Shown: positions 14,096 to 19,546 of the stretch, piece by piece
Numbering within the stretch: the stretch's first letter is position 1
Layout of the letters: every line of letters starts with the position of its first letter
NCBI GenBank assembly: GCA_019237175.1
Contig: JAFAHP010000554.1
Coordinates: 1 to 19,546, forward strand
Source: Alphaproteobacteria bacterium
Lineage (GTDB): Bacteria > Pseudomonadota > Alphaproteobacteria > ATCC43930 > CGMCC-115725
DNA: 19,546 bases
Direction of reading: 5' to 3'
Program-made: the position numbers and the translations under genes
Notes under the pieces: model-generated
Database searches by the model: none
What the model was told of the DNA's origin: nothing
The model's input: the letters and a program-made list of their open reading frames with translations, nothing else

Positions 14096-15430
14096 TCATT
14101 CAGGGTCGGGCACCCTATCGGACCGGTCTGCGAGCCTGCGAAGCACGTCAGCGCGCGACCGTTCATCGTCGTCCGCTCGGCTGCGCTGCGCGCCTCTGAG
14201 CGAGACGGGTTGATCTGTGGGTGAACCGTCGGGCCTCGCATCAAACCGCGTAGATTGGTGCGCGTGGGATAGCTGCAGGGCCGGTTCGACGAGCGCTATC
14301 TGATTGTCGCGTACGGTCAACGCCAAGCGCCCGTGTTTTAGCGCAATCGCGTCCCTCCCGAAAATGTCGTAGCGCCATCCCGATAGCGCCGGGACGTCGG
14401 GGTAATCATCGGCGGCGATTGCCTCGAGGTCGTCGGCCGACGCGACCAACTTTTGCGCGACTTGATGCTCTTCGCAACGATGCCTCAGCAGCACGCGCAA
14501 CAGCTCGATGAGCGGACCGAGGCCGGGGGGCGCGTTAGCACGAATCGGCGCCGGCGGGACGAGCGTGCCGGCGGCGGCAAGTCCGCGGCCGATTGCGTCG
14601 AGAATCTCGCTGCCGAGCTTCCCTTCCGCTACCCCCTTGGCAAGGCTGCGGGTCCGTGACAGCGCCTCGACTGTCCGCGGAGAATGAGAGGCGATTTCGA
14701 GGACCGCTTCGTCTTTGATGATCCGGCCACGGGGCAGATTGCGCTGTTGTGCAGCCGCCTCGCGCCAAGCGACGACTTCCCGGAGAACGCCAAAGAAACG
14801 CGGGTCGACCCGGCCCCGCAGCCGAAAGCGGCGCCACGCCTCGGACGGATCGCTGCGGTAGATCGCCGGATCGACGAGCGCGGCCATTTCTTCGGCGAAC
14901 CAACTCGCCCGCCCGTTTTCCGCCAATTTCCGCTGCAGCCGATCATAGACCGTCCGCAAATGAACGACATCGTCAAGCGCATAGCGGATCTGCCGCTCGG
15001 TCAAAGGTCGGTGCGACCAGTCGGTAAACCGTGAGGATTTATCGAGCGGCGCGCGGGCGAGCTTGGCGACCAGGGTTTCATAGCTGACCGCATCCCCAAA
15101 GCCGCAGACCATCGCCGCGATCTGAGTGTCGAACACCGGCGCGGGCACGCCACCGGTCAGATTGACAAAGATTTCGATGTCCTGCCGCGCCGCGTGAAAG
15201 ACCTTGAGCGTGCGTGGTTCCGCCAGCAAGTCGAAAAGCGGCGCGAGGTCGATGCCCGGTACGAGGGCGTCGATCGCCGCGGCCTCCTCCGGACCGGCAA
15301 CCTGTACGAGACACAGGATCGGCCAGTAGGTGCGCTCTCGCATGAATTCAGTATCGATCGCAATAAAATCGGCATCTCTCTGCCGCATGCAAAACGCAAC
15401 CAAGGCATTGCTGTCAGTGATAATCGTCAT
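14096..15430 (-). CDS. rnd: ribonuclease D
   Basis: A 444-residue 3'-5' exoribonuclease used in tRNA maturation. DEDDy catalytic residues are visible: D26 and E28 (DTEFMRERTYW), D84 (FHAARQDIEIF), and Y150 with D154 (IRYALDDVVHL). A helical HRDC domain follows at roughly residues 205-290, with a second HRDC-like part after it. The last 55 or so residues are a charged, low-complexity tail rich in Arg, Asp and Ser, which makes the protein longer than the usual 370-390. The ATG at 15430 (MTIITDSNAL) was chosen because family members begin like this; a TTG start 57 bp upstream adds unconserved residues. It converges on ppx with a 69-bp gap that shows no clear terminator. Confidence 0.93.
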   Translation of the reverse strand: MTIITDSNALVAFCMRQRDADFIAIDTEFMRERTYWPILCLVQVAGPEEAAAIDALVPGIDLAPLFDLLAEPRTLKVFHAARQDIEIFVNLTGGVPAPVFDTQIAAMVCGFGDAVSYETLVAKLARAPLDKSSRFTDWSHRPLTERQIRYALDDVVHLRTVYDRLQRKLAENGRASWFAEEMAALVDPAIYRSDPSEAWRRFRLRGRVDPRFFGVLREVVAWREAAAQQRNLPRGRIIKDEAVLEIASHSPRTVEALSRTRSLAKGVAEGKLGSEILDAIGRGLAAAGTLVPPAPIRANAPPGLGPLIELLRVLLRHRCEEHQVAQKLVASADDLEAIAADDYPDVPALSGWRYDIFGRDAIALKHGRLALTVRDNQIALVEPALQLSHAHQSTRFDARPDGSPTDQPVSLRGAQRSRADDDERSRADVLRRLADRSDRVPDPE

Positions 15431-15523
15431 CGAGAGCAGGGTTGTCCCATTATGCTCCGGATAGTCGGTACCCTCCGCCAATCCCAACCGGCTAAACCGT
15501 GAAGAGCGCTTGCACCTGCCAGC

Positions 15524-16354
15524 TCAACCAACGTTGCATGCACCCGAAGCAGGAATCAGGAGGGTTGGGCGGTCGCCTTCAACAATGATCTTCCACCATA
15601 CCCGGTTTTCGCCAGCATCATCATCTTGAGCGCGATACCACGTCGCGCGGTCGTCGATCACCAGCACGTCACCTTTGACCCAGTGGTGGTGGTAGACAAT
15701 CTCCGGCTCAATCATCCGCCCGACCAGGTCCGCCAGGTAATCTTTGCTCGCGTGTCGCGTCATCCCTTCGATGTACGTGGTTTCCGTTGGGTGAAAGTAG
15801 ACGGCGCGTTCCCGGTTGATCGGATGAGTGCATACCATCGGATGGGTCACTGTGGGGCGGTGCTGAACACCGGCGCCGGCATGCTCGGGATCAAGGCCAG
15901 TTACCGTGCGGAGCGTCTCGAGGTGGTGCCGCTCTTCCTCGGGTAATGCCCAATACGCCGCGCGCATATTGGCGATGCTGGTTCTGCCGCCCGAGGGCGG
16001 AATCTCGACGCCATACAGTAGCGTTGCCGCCGGCGGCCGTTCCAAGTGCAGGTGGTCGGTATGCCAGCCATTGGGCGCACCTTGGCCGTCGCGTCGCCCC
16101 ACGAGGCCGATATCGGGATAAGCAGGCATCGGGTCCCTCGACCGGTCCTGAAGCATCGGCGCGCCGAACGCCGCGGCGGCGGCCAAATACTGATCAGGGC
16201 TCAGCGACTGGTCGGGAAACGCCAATACCAGATGCTCGGCCAAAAGTCGCGACAGGTTCTCACTTGTCTCGTCATCGATTGGCGCGCTTAGATCGACGCC
16301 AATGACCGCGAGACCAAGAGCTTCGTGAAGCGGCATCAGTGTGTAAATCGTCAT
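15524..16354 (-). CDS. TauD/TfdA-like dioxygenase with altered iron site
   Basis: A 276-residue protein of the Fe(II)/2-oxoglutarate-dependent TauD/TfdA family. The N terminus (PLHEALGLAVIGVDLSAPI, then LVLAFPDQSLSPDQYL) is typical. The first two iron ligands are H98 and D100 in GWHTDHLHLERPP. The third ligand is normally a His in a DNRxTxHRA context; here the sequence is VLVIDDRATWYRAQ with Y240 at that place. R251 (ENRVWWK) fits the arginine that holds 2-oxoglutarate, while the arginine four residues later, which binds sulfonate in TauD, is K255. It may have a changed metal site, another ligand, or lost activity. Substrate is unknown. It stands alone between rnd and a TPR gene. Confidence 0.82.
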   Translation of the reverse strand: MTIYTLMPLHEALGLAVIGVDLSAPIDDETSENLSRLLAEHLVLAFPDQSLSPDQYLAAAAAFGAPMLQDRSRDPMPAYPDIGLVGRRDGQGAPNGWHTDHLHLERPPAATLLYGVEIPPSGGRTSIANMRAAYWALPEEERHHLETLRTVTGLDPEHAGAGVQHRPTVTHPMVCTHPINRERAVYFHPTETTYIEGMTRHASKDYLADLVGRMIEPEIVYHHHWVKGDVLVIDDRATWYRAQDDDAGENRVWWKIIVEGDRPTLLIPASGACNVG

Positions 16355-16400
16355 GGCGACCCTGTGTTTGGCGCCCCCAATCGCATTCTCACCATCTTAA

Positions 16401-17051
16401 CTAGAAGTCAATAGCTCGCTCCATCGAATCGAGCACCGCCAGAGCTATCCGCGTCGAGTCATCGTCACCGCCGTGCGTTTGCCTGAGCAGTTCAACAACC
16501 TCATTCTGTAGTTTATAAGCCTCGACCCATTCGCCTTGCCGCCACCGGATACCAGCAAGGTTGCCCATCGCGGAGATGCAGTCCGGATCCTGCCGGCCAT
16601 ATTCGTGCCTGACCGTCGCAATGACCGATTGCAGCATTCCCTCCGCTCCGGCCAAGTCGCCTTGCGCCGCAACGGTTCCGGCAAGATTGTTGATTGCGCG
16701 CAGGGTGCTGCGGCCGGTCTCGCCATAAAGCGCCCGCATCCCGCTCACGACTTCTTCTTGCATTTGCCGCGCCTCCGTGAGTTCGCCTTGAGCCGCGAGC
16801 GTGACTGCGAGCTTACCAAGCGCCGCTAACGTTTCAGTATTGTCCGCACCGAGGAGCCGGCGACGTTGAGAGACAACCTGGTGCTCGAGCTTGCGTGCGG
16901 CGATGAGCCGACCCTGCGCCCATAACGCGTCGGCGAGATCGAGCATCGCGGTCAAGGTTTGCGGGTGCTCCTCGCCGAACGACCGGCGTGATTCGCGCAG
17001 CAATATCTCGCATCGTTCGACCGCAGTTGTCAGCCGCTCCTCGTCGCTCAT
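16401..17051 (-). CDS. tetratricopeptide repeat protein
   Basis: A 216-residue soluble protein made almost wholly of tetratricopeptide repeats of the 42-residue kinesin-light-chain kind. At least four copies are visible, starting near residues 33, 75, 117 and 159, each with the pattern L-x-x-L-A-x-x-x-x-x-Q-G-x-L-x-x-A (for example LADALWAQGRLIAARKLE and LAVTLAAQGELTEARQMQ). There is no signal peptide or membrane segment, so it is likely a cytoplasmic protein-binding scaffold. No catalytic domain is attached. It begins 17 bp after the shortened DUF3501 gene on the same strand and is probably co-transcribed with it. The partner and role cannot be deduced. Confidence 0.8.
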   Translation of the reverse strand: MSDEERLTTAVERCEILLRESRRSFGEEHPQTLTAMLDLADALWAQGRLIAARKLEHQVVSQRRRLLGADNTETLAALGKLAVTLAAQGELTEARQMQEEVVSGMRALYGETGRSTLRAINNLAGTVAAQGDLAGAEGMLQSVIATVRHEYGRQDPDCISAMGNLAGIRWRQGEWVEAYKLQNEVVELLRQTHGGDDDSTRIALAVLDSMERAIDF

Positions 17052-17068
17052 CAGCTGCCGATCGCGGC

Positions 17069-17458
17069 TTAGCCGAAATCCTGCGCCAAAGCCGCTCGCA
17101 CCCGCTCCGCGAAAACCGCCATGTGTCCGTAATTCGGGTGGTCAAACCCGATAACAACTGCGGTCCCAGGGGTCTTAAAGGCAACAATCTCAGTCGGCGC
17201 GAAGGCAAATTTCAAGAGTTGCACCGATAAGACCTTGCCGCCGCGGCTGGTGTTTTCGCGCGTCGGATCGGGCATTCCCCGGACCCTGACACCGCCCATA
17301 TCGAGAAAGGCGTGGTTCTCGACGCCGCCGAGCCGTGCTGATGTCGCCGAACGACGGACAGGATCATTGATCTCGAACATCACCGTAGCGCTTAGCTTCG
17401 AATCTTGCGGAATCAGCAGGTTGTGGGTTGCGAACTCATCTGCGACAACGACCGGCAC
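17069..17458 (-). CDS. DUF3501-like protein, N-terminally shortened
   Basis: A 129-residue open frame resembling the C-terminal two thirds of DUF3501 proteins: EFATHNLLIPQDSKLSATVM, then RLGGVENHAFLDMGG, VQLLKFAFAP and IGFDHPNYGHMAVFAERVRA. Full family members are about 190-200 residues, with an N-terminal region (an LTxEEYExxRPEFR-like start and an FQxQEMLR helix) that is missing here. The frame is closed by a TGA 42 bp before the GTG at 17458, and the other two frames upstream show no lost N-terminal part. The gene is therefore either a remnant or a real short form started at GTG. DUF3501 genes are, from general knowledge, often beside rubrerythrin and iron-sulfur protein genes; neither is present here. 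Function is unknown. Confidence 0.6.
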   Translation of the reverse strand: MPVVVADEFATHNLLIPQDSKLSATVMFEINDPVRRSATSARLGGVENHAFLDMGGVRVRGMPDPTRENTSRGGKVLSVQLLKFAFAPTEIVAFKTPGTAVVIGFDHPNYGHMAVFAERVRAALAQDFG

Positions 17459-17556
17459 AGTGCGGCGTCCGCTGCAAGAGGCGGGCCCAACGGTGCGTCA
17501 GAGATACGTTGCCGCTACGTCGTGCGCCGGCCGCCACGCAACAGACGGTGTAGCGC

Positions 17557-17982
17557 TTACGCGGCGCTGTCGGTGCGGATACGGACGATGATGTCGACGC
17601 GACTGATCTCGGTACCCGCGGGCGGCTCAGGCAAGCCGCTGACCGAAAGATGATGCGCGGGAATGTCGCGCAATTCGCCCGTCGTCTCGCAGAAGAAATG
17701 ATGATGGTCGGCCGTATTGGTATCGAAATACGAGCGGCCGGGCTCGACCACCGCTTCCCGCAACAGCCCGGCCTCGGTGAACTGGTGCAACGTGTTATAT
17801 ACGGTAGCCAGCGACACTTTGATTCCGGCGGCCATCGCCTCGCCATGGAGTGTCTCGGCCGTGACGTGACGGTCACCGCTTTCAAGAAGTAGGCGCACCA
17901 GCGCGAGCCGCTGGCGGGTCGGCCGCAAACCGGCCTCACGCAGGCGCTGCAGGGCTGTCGATGTCGGTAGCGCCTTGTTCAT
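17557..17982 (-). CDS. irr: Irr-type iron response regulator (Fur superfamily)
   Basis: A 141-residue Fur-superfamily repressor of the Irr clade, which in Alphaproteobacteria reports iron status through heme. Winged-helix DNA-binding segments: GLRPTRQRLALVRLLLESGDRHVTAE, given here as residues 18-43, then VSLATVYNTLHQFTEAGLLRE (residues 56-76), with the conserved SYFDTN. The D92-H93-H94-H95-F stretch is the His motif linked to heme or metal in Irr. The N-terminal heme regulatory CP motif of Bradyrhizobium Irr is absent, and so are the CxxC zinc pairs of true Fur. The ATG at 17982 gives a normal Irr N terminus; a GTG at 18030 would add 16 mostly hydrophobic residues. There is no good ribosome site before 17982, which may mean a leaderless message. 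Confidence 0.88.
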   Translation of the reverse strand: MNKALPTSTALQRLREAGLRPTRQRLALVRLLLESGDRHVTAETLHGEAMAAGIKVSLATVYNTLHQFTEAGLLREAVVEPGRSYFDTNTADHHHFFCETTGELRDIPAHHLSVSGLPEPPAGTEISRVDIIVRIRTDSAA

Positions 17983-18112
17983 GACACAAATATAGCAATA
18001 TGCGCCGGTAAAATAAACAGCCGCATTCACATTTCCCCGCCATCGGGCGGAAATTTAGCGGTGATCGTTACCGCGGTTAACCGCTCACCCCTCCGCCTCC
18101 AGACAGGGATGG
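17983..18112 (-). promoter_or_regulatory. irr upstream region with inverted repeats
   Basis: This gap is more AT-rich than its surroundings. It holds a TATATT hexamer (17989-17994, read leftward) six bases before the irr ATG, a place that would suit a -10 box and leaderless start. It also has two symmetric elements: ATTTC-CC-CGCC paired with GGCG-GAAAT (18031-18054) and the perfect palindrome GCGGTTAACCGC (18073-18084). One or both may be operators for irr. No clear match to the published Irr box was found. Confidence 0.35.
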
Positions 18113-18147
18113 TAAACAAAATGCCGCCGCGCCCCGCGCGGCGGCAT
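18113..18147 (-). terminator. rho-independent terminator of NHL gene
   Basis: Read leftward, a perfect 11-bp stem (ATGCCGCCGCG with CGCGGCGGCAT) encloses a 5-nt loop and is followed at once by TTTTGTTT. It lies 17 bp past the NHL stop codon and separates that operon from irr. Confidence 0.9.
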
Positions 18148-18164
18148 CAAGCGTTGTGGCGGGT

Positions 18165-19271
18165 CTACAGGTTTGCTTGGAAATCGCTGTAGTCGCGCAC
18201 CTTTTTATAGATCTGCAGCCGATTGCGCTGGCTGTCGGCGACAATGATGCTATCCGTTTCCGGATCAAACTCGACCGCGGTCGGGAAAGTGAAACGCCAT
18301 TGCGGCTCGAGGCTCCTGACCCGACGCCGGGCCTTTGCCATGTCGGGGTTGGCGTCAACGGTCTGCTGGCCCCATTTCGACAGCACCTGAGCATCGCCGA
18401 TCAGATTGGCGATCGGCCTGCCTTCCGCGTCGAAGACGCAAACCCGGTGGTTGCCCCAATCGGTGACGTAAATGTCGCCGTCGGGATCCACCGCGACATC
18501 GGTCGGGTGGTTGAGCATACCCGGCTTTGGATATCCTTTGGTCTCCTCGCCGGCCGTGACGTACGGCCCGAGCATGGTGACCGCATAGGATCCCTCGGGC
18601 TCCTCAACCGCTCCATATTGGCCGAATTTCATCAGGAACTTGCCCTCGGGGGACAATTTCTGCACCCGGTGGTTCTTCCAGTCGGCAACGTAGATGTTGC
18701 CGTCCTTGTCGAGGGTGATCCCCCAGGGCTGATTGAACTGGCCGTCGCCGTTTCCAGGTCCGCCGCATTTGCCGACAAACGTGCCGTCCGGCTTGAACAC
18801 CTGCAACCGATTGTTGCCGCCGTCGACGACGATGATGTTGCCGTTTTTCTCGACCGCGAGACCCGCCGGACGCAGCAATTCGCCGTCGCCGCTGCCGGTC
18901 TTGCCCCATTTGCGCAGGAATTTCCCGCTGCTGTCGAACACCGAAATCGTGTTTTCCCAGGCGTCCGAGACGTAAACCTGGTCAGTGTTGTGGCAAACGG
19001 CAATCCCAAACGGCCAAGTGCACTTTCCGTCGCCTTCGCCGTACTCGAAAAAGTCGGCGATGTGTTCTTCTTCGCCGGGAGCACCGAGCTTTGTCTTGTT
19101 GGCGTGCATCCCGAAATTATTCTCGCTGCCGCCGTTGGTGGCGTAGAGAATGCCGTTCTTATCGAGGCACATCGTTTGAACATAATTGAAGCCGGGCCCG
19201 CGGGCGGCATTACGCCCAACGGCATGGCTCCAATCAAAGACGCGTCCTTCCGAGACCGTTGTGAGCGGCAT
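18165..19271 (-). CDS. NHL repeat beta-propeller protein
   Basis: A 368-residue protein built of NHL repeats, which fold as a beta-propeller. Recognisable blades repeat the pattern P-x-G-[IL]-x-[LV]-[ED]-x-[DN]-G-[ND]-[IL]-[YI]-V-x-D-x-x-N-x-R-[VL]-Q: examples are PAGLAVEKNGNIIVVDGG, PWGITLDKDGNIYVADWK and PTDVAVDPDGDIYVTDWG. Each is followed by a KWG/KFG-like strand. There is no signal peptide or membrane segment in the chosen frame, so it appears cytoplasmic unless exported another way. A strong Shine-Dalgarno (AGGAGGAG) precedes the ATG at 19271. No catalytic residues of peptidylglycine lyase-type enzymes were noticed. The upstream DUF1501 gene on the same strand, 103 bp away, suggests a shared operon, ended by the terminator just downstream. 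Function is unknown. Confidence 0.88.
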   Translation of the reverse strand: MPLTTVSEGRVFDWSHAVGRNAARGPGFNYVQTMCLDKNGILYATNGGSENNFGMHANKTKLGAPGEEEHIADFFEYGEGDGKCTWPFGIAVCHNTDQVYVSDAWENTISVFDSSGKFLRKWGKTGSGDGELLRPAGLAVEKNGNIIVVDGGNNRLQVFKPDGTFVGKCGGPGNGDGQFNQPWGITLDKDGNIYVADWKNHRVQKLSPEGKFLMKFGQYGAVEEPEGSYAVTMLGPYVTAGEETKGYPKPGMLNHPTDVAVDPDGDIYVTDWGNHRVCVFDAEGRPIANLIGDAQVLSKWGQQTVDANPDMAKARRRVRSLEPQWRFTFPTAVEFDPETDSIIVADSQRNRLQIYKKVRDYSDFQANL

Positions 19272-19312
19272 AGCGCTCCTCCTCCTTAATCCGCTGTGCT
19301 TCCCCGATTTGG

Positions 19313-19364
19313 TTAGGCGCCTCCTGCCCGCGGCACCGACCGCGAGCGGGAGGCAGGAGCCTAA
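19313..19364 (-). promoter_or_regulatory. large intergenic hairpin between DUF1501 and NHL genes
   Basis: TTAGGC (19313-19318) pairs with GCCTAA (19359-19364), and TCCTGCC (19322-19328) pairs with GGCAGGA (19352-19358), with a GCC bulge on one side and a CGC/GCG extension inside. The stem is long and GC-rich but is not followed by a T run on the leftward strand. An mRNA-stabilising 3' end, an attenuator or a processing site between the two genes are all possible. Confidence 0.55.
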
Positions 19365-19374
19365 AGGACTGGCC

Positions 19375-19546
19375 TTAGTTCAGGAACGCCGGCTGTTCGA
19401 AGGTACCGTTGACGATCGGCGCCGGATTGAGCTTCAGCCATTTGTCGAGGATCGTCGAGTACACGCTGCGGAAGTCCAGGTTCGGGTCGAGATCGCCCTG
19501 GACCAGCTTTGATGCCTCGAGCGACGGCATCTCGCCATAATGGCCA
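19375..19546 (-). CDS. DUF1501 family protein, C-terminal end only
   Basis: The last 56 residues of a protein that continues beyond the window. GEMPSLEASKLVQGDLDP, then DFRSVYSTILDKWLKLNP and a final NGTFEQPAFLN, match the end of DUF1501 proteins, where a GEHPSL-like start, a GDL, DFRSVYATVL and a WLG-type helix are usual. DUF1501 proteins are predicted alkaline-phosphatase/sulfatase-like and usually carry a Tat signal, so this one is probably exported; its N terminus is not visible. It ends with TAA at 19375, and the NHL gene follows on the same strand. Confidence 0.75.
   Translation of the reverse strand, partial: GHYGEMPSLEASKLVQGDLDPNLDFRSVYSTILDKWLKLNPAPIVNGTFEQPAFLN

Noticed and set aside
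17436..17939. A 167-codon leftward frame over irr, possibly holding the lost N terminus of DUF3501
   Set aside because: It is an out-of-frame reading of irr, rich in Arg and Ser, and shows none of the DUF3501 N-terminal motifs.
18156..19289. A 377-codon open frame on the plus strand
   Set aside because: It is antisense to the NHL gene, whose repeats, ribosome site and terminator are all clear; GC-rich codon structure keeps the opposite frame open.
1..19546. tRNA or rRNA genes, CRISPR arrays, transposases or phage genes
   Set aside because: None was seen: no regularly spaced repeats, no cloverleaf-like segment in the gaps, and every long frame is explained by the listed genes.

Overview
The window looks like a stretch of a GC-rich alphaproteobacterial chromosome, most likely Rhodospirillales or a neighbouring order. 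The grounds are an Irr-type Fur regulator, a tiny aa3-type cytochrome c oxidase subunit IV-like protein, and the collinear block DUF2066 protein - CDP-alcohol phosphatidyltransferase - Hda - Ppk - Ppx with RNase D facing it. All identifications come from reading motifs in the translated sequence; no database search was run.

Left part (1-5270). A leftward cluster encodes a three-gene cobalt-type nitrile hydratase/thiocyanate hydrolase system: a damaged alpha-like gene, an intact gamma gene carrying the CTLCSC metal site, and a beta-like gene coupled to it by an ATGA overlap. It faces a rightward csoR-copA copper-efflux pair across only 34 bp. That gap holds a near-perfect CsoR-type GC palindrome, so one copper-sensing operator may control both directions. 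A small MscS channel gene follows copA.

Middle part (5445-15430). Leftward genes encode an SDR oxidoreductase, a 44-residue COX IV-like membrane peptide and PurN, which has no purM beside it. The rightward housekeeping block then runs: DUF2066 lipid-associated/exported protein, PgsA-like phosphatidyltransferase, Hda replication regulator, polyphosphate kinase and exopolyphosphatase. A leftward SixA-type histidine phosphatase sits inside this block, its 3' end overlapping hda by 40 bp. RNase D converges on ppx.

Right part (15524-19546). Everything is leftward: a TauD/TfdA-like dioxygenase with an unusual iron-ligand position, a TPR protein, a shortened DUF3501 gene, the iron regulator Irr, and an NHL beta-propeller gene with a clear rho-independent terminator. 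Upstream of the NHL gene lies the 3' end of a DUF1501 gene that runs off the window, with a large hairpin between the two.

There are no tRNA or rRNA genes, insertion sequences or CRISPR arrays that I can see, and no gene-free stretch above 300 bp. The most distinctive region is 1-4200: a cobalt enzyme cluster divergent from a copper-sensing operon, with a broken subunit gene at the junction.
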